Origin: Hyphomicrobiales bacterium
GTDB lineage: Bacteria > Pseudomonadota > Alphaproteobacteria > Rhizobiales > Rhizobiaceae
Length of the DNA: 64,000 nt
Direction: 5' to 3'
Assembly: GCA_900469625.1 (NCBI GenBank)
Contig: UBXV01000030.1
Location: 1 to 64,000, forward strand
Below, in pieces: positions 55,162-63,793 of the stretch (its first letter is position 1; each line of letters begins with the position of its first letter). Position numbers and translations under genes: made by a program. Below the pieces are notes generated by a model, which was given only the letters and a program-made list of their open reading frames with translations, did no database searches and was not told where the DNA came from.

Positions 55162-56391
55162 TTAGTTTGCGCGCGAAAGCCAGAAGTCGTTCAGCTTGGC
55201 GACATTGTCGCGAACGAACTCCGGCGATGCCTGCCACTTCGTGGCCGTCGGCCAGCGCTCGCCATTCGGCGGCATCGGCACGTCGTTGCGCGGCGAGAAG
55301 GTTCCGATCCGGAAGAACGGCCCCATGCCCTGGAGCAGCTTGCCCGCCTCCCCTTCGCGGAACGGCGCCTTCAACTGCGCGTCCTTGTTGAGATCCTTCG
55401 ACCCCATCATGAAGGCGATGAAGAGCTTGGCGGCGTTCGGATGCGGCGCCTGGCCGCCCACGGCGACGAAGTTCGGGTAGGTGACGATGCCGGACGGGAC
55501 GAGGTCGTAGGCCGGGACGTTGACGTAGCCGTCCGTGTCGTTGCGGGTCAGATAGGCCATCGGCGCGAGCGTGATCGGCGGTGTCTTCTGACCGGCCTTG
55601 CCCGAAGCCTCGGCGAGCTTGCCGCTGTTCGACTGGATCACGACATCGTTGGCAAGCACCCGGTGCAGAAACTCGTAGCCCGCATTCTCGACGCCTTCGG
55701 ACAGCTCGATCTTCTTGCCGGCATAGGCCTCATAGGCCTTGTCCAGCTCGTCGGAGCGCTCGATGAAGGCGGCCAGCGCCGTCGTCGTCGTGGCCGAGCC
55801 GATCGGCGCCTTCATGATGAAGCGCCCCTTCCACTTCGGCTCCGTCAGCTCCCAGATGTTCTTTATAGGCGGGGTGGCGTTCACCTCGCCGTTGTAGGTG
55901 ATGGCGAAGGCCTCGATGTTCTGCGTCAGAAGCGGCTCGCGAAACTTCTCGTCGATGCGATCCTTCAGGTAACCCGGCACATAATTGACGATGTTATTGT
56001 TCGGCAGCAGGTCGTACACCATCTGCTGGGTGCCGCCGGAATAGACCACGTCGACGGCAAAGATGCCGGCCTGATGTTCGCTCAGCACCTTCTCGATGGT
56101 CTTTTCGGAGCCAAGCGGAAACACCTGGACCTTGATCTCGGGATAGGCCTTGGCGAAATCCTCGCCGGCGGCCGTCATCGTCGTCGCGGAGGAATAGACG
56201 GTCAGCGCGCCCTCCTTCTTCGCAGCGGCAACGATCTCGTCCCAGTTTTCCTCGCCCTGGTGAGCACCGAGCTTCGATGCCTTCAGCCAGGCCTCGAACT
56301 CCGGCGAACTCTGGGCCAGGGCACTGGTGGCCGTGGCCGAAGCCAGGCCGATGCCCAGCAAGAGTGTCAGGTGTTTTGCTTTCAAACGCAT
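55162..56391 (-). CDS. ABC importer periplasmic binding protein (Fe3+/AfuA-like)
   Basis: This 409-residue protein has a signal peptide (about 1-26, ending SALAQ). The mature domain shows the FbpA/AfuA fold: EGALTVYSSATTMTAAGEDFAKAYPEIKVQVF at the N-terminus, DVVYSGGTQQ, NIEAFAITYNGE and APIGSATTTTAL. Relatives bind ferric iron, thiamine, phosphonates or sugar phosphates (AfuA). The phosphatases downstream favour a phosphorylated organic ligand. The ATPase gene starts 31 bp after its stop. Confidence 0.87.
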   Translation of the reverse strand: MRLKAKHLTLLLGIGLASATATSALAQSSPEFEAWLKASKLGAHQGEENWDEIVAAAKKEGALTVYSSATTMTAAGEDFAKAYPEIKVQVFPLGSEKTIEKVLSEHQAGIFAVDVVYSGGTQQMVYDLLPNNNIVNYVPGYLKDRIDEKFREPLLTQNIEAFAITYNGEVNATPPIKNIWELTEPKWKGRFIMKAPIGSATTTTALAAFIERSDELDKAYEAYAGKKIELSEGVENAGYEFLHRVLANDVVIQSNSGKLAEASGKAGQKTPPITLAPMAYLTRNDTDGYVNVPAYDLVPSGIVTYPNFVAVGGQAPHPNAAKLFIAFMMGSKDLNKDAQLKAPFREGEAGKLLQGMGPFFRIGTFSPRNDVPMPPNGERWPTATKWQASPEFVRDNVAKLNDFWLSRAN

Positions 56392-56436
56392 GCCAAGTCT
56401 CCCAATTTGGCGTTCAGTCTCTGTAATCGCTTGAGC

Positions 56437-58272
56437 TCAGATCACGTCGATCTTGGCTTTTCGTGCGATGGCACGGGCGATGAAGTTGATCGAGATGACG
56501 AGGACGACGAGCAAGGTCGAGGCGACGCCGACCAGCTGTTCCAGCCCTCCGATCTGATAGTTGTAGATTGCACCCGCCAAAACGTTCGTCGACGGCGTGA
56601 CCAGTAGGATGATCAGCGACAGTTCCCGCATGACGCTGACGAAGGCGAGCAGCATGCCGGAGAGCAATCCGCTGGCGATGATCGGAACGACGATGCGGGT
56701 CATGCGCTTGACCCAGCCGATGCCCTGCACCTGCGCCGCCTCCTCCAGCGATTTGTCGAGCTGGAGCAGGGTCGAGATGCTGGTCCGGGTAATGATCGGC
56801 AGCATCTTCACCGTGCAGATCAGAACCAGCAGGGTGAACGTGCCATAGAGCGCCGGCAGCGGGCCGATGGGCCGTGCGAACAGGCCGATATAGATCGCAC
56901 CGAAGGCGAGTGCCGGAAAGATGTAGGGCATGAAGGCGATCGTCTCGAGCGCTCGCGAGCCGAGCGATCCCCGGGTGCGAACGACGACGTAGCTGATCAG
57001 TGCCCCGAAGAACCCTGCGCCAAGTGCTGCGAAGAACGACAGGCGCAGGCTGTTCCAGGTCGACGCGATGATATCGGCGTTGTCGACGAGCGAGGGCTGG
57101 TTGATGGCCATGCCTTCGGAGTTGCCGCCGATCCAGTAGTAGAGCGTCAGGTTGGTGAGGTCATAGTTGCCGACCTGCTTGATCAGCGACTGCAGGACGA
57201 GCAGCCCGAGCGGGAAGACGACGGAAACCAGGAGCAGAAGACCGATCAGGGTGAGCGCCGGCCAACGCCACAGACCAAGCGGCGTGGTGCGTGTGCGGAA
57301 CCCCTTGCCGGTCAGGGTCACGAAGCTTTTGCGCACCCCGATCAGCCGCTGGTTGATGTAGATGAACAGACCGGCGAGCAGCACGAGAACGAGGGCGAGC
57401 AGGAAGCCGTCGCCGATATTGCGCATGCCGATGGCCGCATAGATCTGCGTCGGCAGGACGTAAAAGCGCACGGGCATGCCGAGCACCGCCGGCGTGCCGA
57501 ATGAACCGACGACGCGAATGAAGGTCATCACCACGGCCGAGCCGATCGCCGGCAGCAGCAACGGCACGGTGATCATCAGCAATTGCTTGCGCCGCGACAG
57601 GCCGGCCATTGCGCCAGCCTCCTCAAGCTGGCTGTCGACATTGGCGATCGACGTCGACACGGTGAGGTAGGCGTAGACGTAGTAGTGGAGCGAAAGGCAG
57701 ATGACGATCGGGACGGCGCCATAGGCAAGCCAGTCCGGCGGCTGGACGCCCGTCAGATAGGCAAAGACGCCCGGCGAGCCGCCGATGCGCTCGTTCTTGA
57801 AAAAGATGAGCCATCCGAGTGCCATCACCCAGGACGGCAGCATATACGGGATCATCACCAGCGTATGCAGGGTCTTGCGGAACGGGATGTCGGTGCGCAC
57901 CACCAGCCACGCCAGGGTGCCGCCAAGAGCCAGGCAAACAGCCGTAGCCGCAAACGCGGTGATCAGCGAATTCAGGAAGGGCTTGAAGAAAAGCGCCATG
58001 GACAACGGGCTGTTGAACACGCGCTCATAGTGGAAGAGCGTGAAGTCGCCGACTTTGGCGCCCGGCAGGTAGATGCGGTCGTATTGCTGGACCGTGAACG
58101 TCTCCCGCAGCAGCTCCGCGAGCGGAACGACGATCAGCGCGAGCAGGGCGAGCATCAGCGCAAGGCCGAGCCATTTCTCTACGGAAACCCTGGAAAACCA
58201 AAAGCGTAGCGCGACCAAGCCGGCCATCACCCGGCCGTTGTCGCCCCGCACCATTGCTTGCTGGTCGAGCAT
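56437..58272 (-). CDS. ABC importer double permease (Fe3+/phosphosugar-type)
   Basis: I start at 58272 (MLDQQAMVRGDN..., 611 residues), with GGAGGGGAGC directly upstream. It holds two permease cores in one chain (about 95-330 and 380-605), each with an EAA-type loop (DSQLEEAGAMAGLSRRKQL and DKSLEEAAQVQGIGWVKRM), and about 12 membrane helices. It is the first gene of the operon after the LacI-type regulator. Its promoter contains a LacI-type operator. Confidence 0.9.
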   Translation of the reverse strand: MLDQQAMVRGDNGRVMAGLVALRFWFSRVSVEKWLGLALMLALLALIVVPLAELLRETFTVQQYDRIYLPGAKVGDFTLFHYERVFNSPLSMALFFKPFLNSLITAFAATAVCLALGGTLAWLVVRTDIPFRKTLHTLVMIPYMLPSWVMALGWLIFFKNERIGGSPGVFAYLTGVQPPDWLAYGAVPIVICLSLHYYVYAYLTVSTSIANVDSQLEEAGAMAGLSRRKQLLMITVPLLLPAIGSAVVMTFIRVVGSFGTPAVLGMPVRFYVLPTQIYAAIGMRNIGDGFLLALVLVLLAGLFIYINQRLIGVRKSFVTLTGKGFRTRTTPLGLWRWPALTLIGLLLLVSVVFPLGLLVLQSLIKQVGNYDLTNLTLYYWIGGNSEGMAINQPSLVDNADIIASTWNSLRLSFFAALGAGFFGALISYVVVRTRGSLGSRALETIAFMPYIFPALAFGAIYIGLFARPIGPLPALYGTFTLLVLICTVKMLPIITRTSISTLLQLDKSLEEAAQVQGIGWVKRMTRIVVPIIASGLLSGMLLAFVSVMRELSLIILLVTPSTNVLAGAIYNYQIGGLEQLVGVASTLLVVLVISINFIARAIARKAKIDVI

Positions 58273-58337
58273 GCTCCCCTCCAAATATGCAGTGCCGCGG
58301 CAGCCACGTATCCCCCCTGGCCGCCTTTGCAGGACAA

Positions 58338-58362
58338 TGTACGCGATTGCAAAATCTGTCAA
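58338..58362 (-). promoter_or_regulatory. Promoter and first LacI-type operator of the importer operon
   Basis: On the minus strand TTGACA (58357-58362) is a consensus -35, with a weak -10 (CATTGT) 17 bases further. The operator TGTACGCGATTGCA (58338-58351, plus-strand sense) lies in the spacer. The half-sites TGyA and TrCA around a central CG are typical of LacI-family sites. It is 66-90 bp upstream of the permease ATG. Confidence 0.65.
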
Positions 58363-58484
58363 CGATCAGGATCGAAGAACGCGAACAACCGTGCGATTTA
58401 CCGTATTTTTCAGACTTTTTGAGAATTTCATTCCAAGTAGTTGGAATTAATGCGTTATATTTTGCGTATTTTTTTATACAGCAA

Positions 58485-58498
58485 TGTACGCGGTTGCA
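58485..58498. promoter_or_regulatory. Second LacI-type operator
   Basis: TGTACGCGGTTGCA differs from the first operator by one base. It lies 34 bp downstream of the LacI-type stop, with its centre 147 bp from the first. That is 14 helical turns, suitable for repression through a DNA loop. Confidence 0.6.
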
Positions 58499-58532
58499 AA
58501 ACTGCGTAAGCGATCTGGCGCAAAAAGTCGGA

Positions 58533-59573
58533 TCAGTCCCGCTCGGAAACCGTTCTGGCGGTTCGCCGCTCGATCAGCTCCACCGGAATGGAGCAGTGAA
58601 GCGGAACGCCGGCTGCATCGTCGCGCTCTATAGCCTCGAGGATGGCGGCGGCGATCGCATTCTGCTTTCGCCTGATGGTCGTCAGCTGGTAGGCCTCCCA
58701 ACTCGCCTGGGGGATATCGTCGAAGCCGATCACGCTGACGTCATGGGGAACGGATTTGGAAAGGACGCGGGCGGCGTCCAGCATCCCGAGCGCCAGCAGA
58801 TCCGTGACGCAGAACACGCCATCGACGCCGCCGTTTCCAAGCAGCTCGAATCCGGCGCGCTTGCCGGCGTCGTAGCTGGGCTCTTCCATCGACCAGGCGA
58901 TCGTCTTGATTCCCGCTTTCTGCATCTGGGCAATGAACTCCGTCCGGCGACGAAACTGGCTCGACGTCTTGCGGGCGCTGACGACGGCGACCTGCGTGCA
59001 GCCGGCGGCGATCAGCCTGTCGGCGGCCAGCCGTGCGCCCTCGGCGTCGTCGCTGACGATATTGTCCACATCGTCGTGGTGGCTGCGGTCGACCAGCACC
59101 ATGCGGACATTGTTGCTCATGCACTCCTCGATGATGGCCTCCGGGGGTGTCCCCGACAGGATCACCACCGCCCGAACCCGGAATTCCAGAATGAGTTCGA
59201 GTAGCTGGGAGATATCCTGCGATATCGCCGAAGCGTTGAGCAACAACGATTGCATACCACGCCGCAGAAGCGCGCCGCTGAGCTGGTCCAGCTGATGGGA
59301 CATATGGGGGCTGCTCATGTTGGCAACCACGATGCCAACCAGATTGGAGTTGCCGCCGCTCAGCGATTGCGCCAGCCGGTTGACCCGGTATCCGAGCGCC
59401 TCGGCCGCACGCACGACGCGCTCGCGCGTCTCTTTCGAGACGCTGGCCCCATCGGTAAACGTGCGCGATACCGCCGCGCGCGACACGCCTGCCAGGTCAG
59501 CCACATCCTGTGCGGTGACGAAAGCTTGAGAGGGCTCCTTGCGGCTGCGAGGGCCTGGCGGCTTCGTTTTCAT
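58533..59573 (-). CDS. LacI-family transcriptional regulator
   Basis: The start at 59573 (MKTKPPGPRSRK..., 346 residues) has AGGGAA upstream. The N-terminal LacI helix-turn-helix (VTAQDVADLAGVSRAAVSRTF... ASVSKETRERVVRAAEALGYRVN, about 29-76) is followed by a periplasmic-binding-protein-like sugar-binding domain. The gene precedes the ABC importer on the same strand, and two copies of a LacI-type operator lie between them, so it very likely represses the importer. Its effector is probably the imported sugar or its phosphorylated form. Confidence 0.92.
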   Translation of the reverse strand: MKTKPPGPRSRKEPSQAFVTAQDVADLAGVSRAAVSRTFTDGASVSKETRERVVRAAEALGYRVNRLAQSLSGGNSNLVGIVVANMSSPHMSHQLDQLSGALLRRGMQSLLLNASAISQDISQLLELILEFRVRAVVILSGTPPEAIIEECMSNNVRMVLVDRSHHDDVDNIVSDDAEGARLAADRLIAAGCTQVAVVSARKTSSQFRRRTEFIAQMQKAGIKTIAWSMEEPSYDAGKRAGFELLGNGGVDGVFCVTDLLALGMLDAARVLSKSVPHDVSVIGFDDIPQASWEAYQLTTIRRKQNAIAAAILEAIERDDAAGVPLHCSIPVELIERRTARTVSERD

Positions 59574-59838
59574 CGGGACTTCCCTGGACAGACAATGCAA
59601 CACCCTTAGGGATTATGAATGGGCAATGTCAATCTGGCCGCCCCGGCAGCCCTCTGGCGGCGACCCGCCGGCACATAAGAGATCCCGGCAACGCCAAAGT
59701 CGGCCCGCGCCCGCTCACATTCACGCTTGCGACTGCGGCGCGTGCCATGCGCGCGTCGAAAAATGACCCGTCCTCCCGCACCGCCCTCCCCGGAGCTCAG
59801 GCCCGGGCAAGGACGCGCGAACGATCACCTGCGCCCGT

Positions 59839-60306
59839 TCAATAATAGGGCGAGACGCATGCCTGCCGCGGGCCGTAATAGGGCTGGAACGAATTGTCTC
59901 CAGCCCTGTAGGAGCGGTAGCGCGCGTAGCACCAGCGCACATGCGCGTTACCGCCATAATAGACCTGACGATAGGCACGCGGCGCATAGTAGCGCGGGCG
60001 GTAGTAGGTGGGACCGTAATAATCCGGCTCGTAGTAACTAGGACCGTAATAGCGGGGTTGTGCCAAAAGGCCGCCGATCACGGCGCCGGCCGCAAGGCCA
60101 CCGAGTGCCCAGGCCCAATCATCGCCGCCACCGTGGTGGTGCCCGTGATAGTAGCCGCCGCCATAGCCGCCATAATGCCTGTAATCAACCAGTTGGGCTT
60201 GTGGCGCCTCGATCCGAGGCGCGGAACTTGGCGGAAACGCCATGGCTGACGGAGAGCCTGTCAGCGCAGCCGCCAGAGAAAGAGCAACAATTGCACATCT
60301 TTTCAT
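59839..60306 (-). CDS. BA14K-family protein with YYxP repeats
   Basis: I start at 60306 ([15 protein letters not shown]..., 155 residues), with GGAAGG upstream. Residues 1-22 form a signal peptide. A glycine-rich hydrophobic stretch ([20 protein letters not shown], about 62-81) may insert in the membrane. A tandem run of Tyr-Tyr-x-Pro units follows (about 82-115). The C-terminus ([18 protein letters not shown]) is the BA14K signature. BA14K proteins are small immunogenic, possibly lectin-like, envelope proteins of Rhizobiales. Confidence 0.85.
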   Translation of the reverse strand: MKRCAIVALSLAAALTGSPSAMAFPPSSAPRIEAPQAQLVDYRHYGGYGGGYYHGHHHGGGDDWAWALGGLAAGAVIGGLLAQPRYYGPSYYEPDYYGPTYYRPRYYAPRAYRQVYYGGNAHVRWCYARYRSYRAGDNSFQPYYGPRQACVSPYY

Positions 60307-60512
60307 TGGCTTCACCTTCCCTCTGCAGCGCCACACGTCGATATCGGCGCGCAAAGGACACTGCAGCCCTTTAAGTCGCGCGATAATTCTACCCCAAAAT
60401 CGGGCTCGCGTTGAGAGATTATGCATCGGCGGGAAAGGGCGTGGTCTCACCGGGGCCTTTCTGGCGATCGGTCACGACAGGGTCCCCGCCCGTGCGCGCG
60501 GTGGCGCATCGG

Positions 60513-60539
60513 TGGATGCGGCGGTGTCCGCCGCATCCA
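60513..60539 (-). terminator. 12-bp hairpin after the alpha/beta hydrolase gene
   Basis: TGGATGCGGCGG pairs with CCGCCGCATCCA over a three-base loop, 14 bp past the hydrolase stop. No clear T-run follows, so it is a candidate terminator. The rest of the 246-bp gap to the BA14K gene holds no gene I can support. Confidence 0.55.
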
Positions 60540-60552
60540 TGCCAGGTCGGCG

Positions 60553-61389
60553 TCAGCCCCTGATGAAGGCGAGCAGGTCGTTGTTGAGCACGTCGGCATT
60601 GATCGTCAGCATGCCATGGCCGAAGCCTGGATAGGTCTTCAGCGTGCCGTTTTTCAGCAGCTTGATCGATTTCAGCGCCGCATCGGCGATCGGAACGATC
60701 TGGTCGTCGTCACCATGCAGCACCAGCGTCGGCACGCTGATAGCCTTCAGGTCCCCCGTCTGGTCGGTTTCGGAAAAGGCCTTGATACCCTCGTAATGGG
60801 CCTTGGCGCTGCCCATCATGCCCTGCCGCCACCAATTCTGGATCACGCCCTCCAGCACCGTCGCGCCGTCGCGGTTGAAGCCGTAGAACGGACCGGCGGG
60901 AACGTCACGGAAGAACTGCGCCCTGTTGGCAGCGAGTGCTGCGCGAAATCCGTCGAAGACCTCGATCGGCAGGCCCTCGGGGTTCGCAGCCGTCTTCAGC
61001 ATCAGCGGCGGCACCGCCGAGACCAGAACGGCCTTGGCAACGCGGCCCGAAGGCTCGCCGTGTTTGGCAACATACCGGGCGACCTCGCCGCCACCGGTCG
61101 AATGGCCGATATGGACGGCATTCTTCAGATCGAGCGCTTCGACGACTGCAAAGGCATCGGCGGCGTAATGATCCATGTCGTGGCCATCCGAGACCTGCGA
61201 CGAACGTCCATGGCCACGGCGGTCGTGCGCCACCACCCGGTATCCCTTGGACAGGAAGAACAGCATCTGCCCGTCCCAATCGTCGGCGCTGAGCGGCCAG
61301 CCGTGATGGAACATGATCGGCTGGGCGTCCTTCGGCCCCCAATCCTTGTAGAAGATTTCGACGCCGTCTGCGGTGGTCACGAAGCCCAT
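60553..61389 (-). CDS. Alpha/beta hydrolase (non-haem haloperoxidase/esterase type)
   Basis: The start at 61389 (MGFVTTADGVEIFYKDWG, 278 residues) follows AAAGGAGG. The catalytic triad is Ser97 (GHSTGG), Asp228 (HGDDDQIVP) and His258 (GFGHGM). The HHGWPLSADDWDGQM stretch and length match cofactor-free haloperoxidases/perhydrolases, which in practice act as esterases. Its promoter shares a 41-bp element with the DoxX-MFS promoter, so it is probably under the same regulator. Confidence 0.88.
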   Translation of the reverse strand: MGFVTTADGVEIFYKDWGPKDAQPIMFHHGWPLSADDWDGQMLFFLSKGYRVVAHDRRGHGRSSQVSDGHDMDHYAADAFAVVEALDLKNAVHIGHSTGGGEVARYVAKHGEPSGRVAKAVLVSAVPPLMLKTAANPEGLPIEVFDGFRAALAANRAQFFRDVPAGPFYGFNRDGATVLEGVIQNWWRQGMMGSAKAHYEGIKAFSETDQTGDLKAISVPTLVLHGDDDQIVPIADAALKSIKLLKNGTLKTYPGFGHGMLTINADVLNNDLLAFIRG

Positions 61390-61479
61390 GGCTTCCTCCT
61401 TTGATTGTCTGGATGATGATTGGTTGGCTGGCACTGCGTCTGTCTATGCAGGGATATTGGACCGAGAAAAGAATGCCTT

Positions 61480-61520
61480 CAATTGCAACAATAGTGTCGA
61501 CTGAATTGCGAATTCTGCAA
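61480..61520. promoter_or_regulatory. 41-bp conserved promoter element, copy 1
   Basis: This stretch, 91-131 bp upstream of the hydrolase ATG, matches 35 of 41 bases of the element at 63688-63728 in the same orientation. It starts CAATTGCA and ends AATTGCGAATTCTGCAA, an imperfect palindrome. The pattern fits a LysR- or similar activator binding site. Confidence 0.65.
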
Positions 61521-61555
61521 TGAATGGAAGGCGGCACATGGCCGCCTCCAATGGG

Positions 61556-63160
61556 TCACGCCGGCACTTTACCCGGCCGATTGATCGACAGGAAGTGCCT
61601 GACGACTGGCTTCTCTGCGCCGGAATGATAGGCAAGCACCTTGCCCTGGAGATCGGCGTCGGCCTGCGACACACGCTTGTGCTGCCTCAGATGTTCCGCC
61701 CAGGATTCGACCATGAACCACTCGACCATCTTCTCCGGGTCGGCCGAATCCTCGGTCACGCCCCAGCCGTAGGCACCGTCGCGGCGGCGCTCCTGCGACA
61801 GTTCATCGAGCGCATGCAGGAACGCGGCGCGGTGCTGTTTTTCGACCTGGTACTCGATCAGGATCAGCACCGGACCGCGATCATGCGGGACAGGTTCGGC
61901 GACGAGCGGCTCCGGCCAATGGTTCGACGGCACGAGATCGGCATCGCCGGCCGGCAGTTTGACCCGGTGCATGACCAGCCCGGCGACGAACAGGCCGGCA
62001 GCGCCGATCAGCAGGGTGCCCGAGACGCCGGCGACCTCGCCGATGGCGCCCCAGCCGAGGCTGCCGGCCGTCATCGCGCCGTTGAAGACGGTGAGATAGA
62101 CGGCGAGACCGCGCCCGCGCACCCAGTTCGGCAGGATCGCCTGTGCGGCGCCATTGAGGGTCGTCAGAGCGGTGATCCAGGCCGCGCCGAGAAAGAGCAG
62201 AATGACGACCGCCAGCCATTGCGGCGGCGCCAGCGACAATGCGGCCATGACCAGTGCCGTCACCAGCGCGGAGCCGAGCAGTAGGCCGTCGGCGCCGAAT
62301 TGCTGGCGCAACCGCGGCATGACGAGCGCACCGGCGATCGCACCGGCACCGACCGAGCCGAGCAGGATACCGTAGAAACTGGCGTCGCCACCGAGCAGCT
62401 GGCGCGCCACCAGCGGCAGCAGCGCCCAGACGGCGCTGGCGAAGGCGAAGAAGATCGCCGCCCTGAGCAGCACGACATGCAACGGCCGGCTGGCGCGGGT
62501 ATAGCGGAGCCCCGCCCGGAAAGCCCCGAAGAACCCTTCCGAAAGCGCATCGTCCGCATTTTTCGCGCGCGGCCACCAGACCAGCGCCGCAATGACCAGG
62601 ATGTAGCTCGCGACGTCGGCGCCATAGGTGACGGCAGCGCCGAAGGCGGCAAGCAGCAACCCGCCTGCAGCCGGACCGATGGAGCGGGCGATGTTGATGC
62701 CGAGCGAATTGAGTGCGACGGCGCTCTTCACGTCCTCGCGCGGCACGAGTTCTGGAACGATCGCCTGCCAGGTCGGGCCCATCAGCGCCGCGCCGATGCC
62801 GCCAAGGAACGTCAGCGCGATCAGCGCGCTGACCGACAGCAGTCCCATATGCGACAATGTCATCAGGGTGATGCTAACTGAGGCCAGCAGGAGCTGGATG
62901 GCGATGAGGAATTTTCGCCGGTCGAGGATATCGGAGAGAACGCCGGCCGGAATTGCCAGCAGGAAGATCGGCAAGGTACCGGCCGCCTGCACCATGGCGA
63001 CGGCGGCGGGGGCCGCCGAAAGGTCCGTCATCAGCCAGGAGCTGGCGACGTCGCGCATGAAGCTGCCGGTGTTTCCAAGCACCGTTGCCGTCCACAGGAC
63101 CGCAAAAACGGGTTGGCGGAGCGGAGCGAAGCTGCCGCCTGAGGATTTCGAGGTGCTCAT
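61556..63160 (-). CDS. MFS_3-family transporter with C-terminal soluble domain
   Basis: I start at 63160 (MSTSKSSGGSF..., 534 residues). About 11-12 membrane helices cover residues 20-400 (LWTATVLGNTGSFMRDVASSWLM is the family start). A soluble ferredoxin-like C-terminal domain of about 90 residues follows (VLILIEYQVEKQHRAAFLHAL ... ESWAEHLRQHKRV), as in other MFS_3 proteins. The ATG overlaps the DoxX stop by four bases. It probably exports a toxic organic compound; the substrate is unknown. Confidence 0.87.
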   Translation of the reverse strand: MSTSKSSGGSFAPLRQPVFAVLWTATVLGNTGSFMRDVASSWLMTDLSAAPAAVAMVQAAGTLPIFLLAIPAGVLSDILDRRKFLIAIQLLLASVSITLMTLSHMGLLSVSALIALTFLGGIGAALMGPTWQAIVPELVPREDVKSAVALNSLGINIARSIGPAAGGLLLAAFGAAVTYGADVASYILVIAALVWWPRAKNADDALSEGFFGAFRAGLRYTRASRPLHVVLLRAAIFFAFASAVWALLPLVARQLLGGDASFYGILLGSVGAGAIAGALVMPRLRQQFGADGLLLGSALVTALVMAALSLAPPQWLAVVILLFLGAAWITALTTLNGAAQAILPNWVRGRGLAVYLTVFNGAMTAGSLGWGAIGEVAGVSGTLLIGAAGLFVAGLVMHRVKLPAGDADLVPSNHWPEPLVAEPVPHDRGPVLILIEYQVEKQHRAAFLHALDELSQERRRDGAYGWGVTEDSADPEKMVEWFMVESWAEHLRQHKRVSQADADLQGKVLAYHSGAEKPVVRHFLSINRPGKVPA

Positions 63161-63600
63161 TTGCGCGCTCCCTTGGTGATATCGAGTGTCGCTACGAGGA
63201 CGAACGCGCCGGCAAGGCCAAGGTGCTCGAAAAAGGCATTGGCCGCCATCGTCCGCTCCATGCCCGGCGCAAGCTCCCAGAAGCGCAGGGCGATGAAGGT
63301 CGCGAGAAGGGTGAAGACGGCGAGCGCCAGCGCACTCAGCCAACGCAGGAAACCGGAGAGAACCATGGCCGAGGCGGTGAGCTCGAACACAATGACGGCA
63401 ACGGCGAACGGGCCTGCCGGATAAAGACCGAAATGCTCCATCTCGGCAATGGCGCCGTTGAAATCGAAGATCTTGGTGAGCGGCCCCTGGATATAGGCCG
63501 CGCACAGGGCGAGAAGCGCTGTCGTCCGTGTGACGGGTGACCGCGCAAACCGGTCGAGAAGCCCGCCGGGACGGGGGATGGGAAGATAACGATCGGTCAT
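63157..63600 (-). CDS. DoxX-family membrane protein
   Basis: The start at 63600 (MTDRYLPIPRPGG, 147 residues) has AGGAG upstream. Four membrane helices are visible, with the family motif QGPLTKIFDFNGAIAEME and FFEHLGLAGAFVLVATLDI. DoxX proteins are linked to thiol/redox or quinone handling in the membrane. The stop overlaps the MFS start, so the two are coupled. Its promoter carries the second copy of the 41-bp element. Confidence 0.87.
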   Translation of the reverse strand: MTDRYLPIPRPGGLLDRFARSPVTRTTALLALCAAYIQGPLTKIFDFNGAIAEMEHFGLYPAGPFAVAVIVFELTASAMVLSGFLRWLSALALAVFTLLATFIALRFWELAPGMERTMAANAFFEHLGLAGAFVLVATLDITKGARK

Positions 63601-63687
63601 GTCTGCTCCTGCGATCTTCGCCGCTCGGCAGGAGCGGCGGTGCGTTCGTCTGATGGAGATCATGTTGCCCAGGGCCATCGCCGCGAA

Positions 63688-63728
63688 CAATTGCATTAAT
63701 AGTTTCGATTTAATTGCGAATTTTGCAA
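63688..63728. promoter_or_regulatory. 41-bp conserved promoter element, copy 2
   Basis: It lies 88-128 bp upstream of the DoxX ATG, the same distance (within 3 bp) as copy 1 from the hydrolase ATG, and in the same orientation. It starts CAATTGCA and ends AATTGCGAATTTTGCAA. Thirty-five of 41 positions match copy 1. Confidence 0.65.
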
Positions 63729-63793
63729 CAGCAAGACAGACAGGACGGGCAGCGATCCGCTGCCCTTTCCGTGTTTTATGAAGCCGCCGCGCC

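Noticed and set aside
61480-61520. The 41-bp element as a nod box
   Set aside because: It does not show the ATC-N9-GAT spacing and the conserved ATCNAAACAATC part of nod boxes, and no nodulation gene is near.
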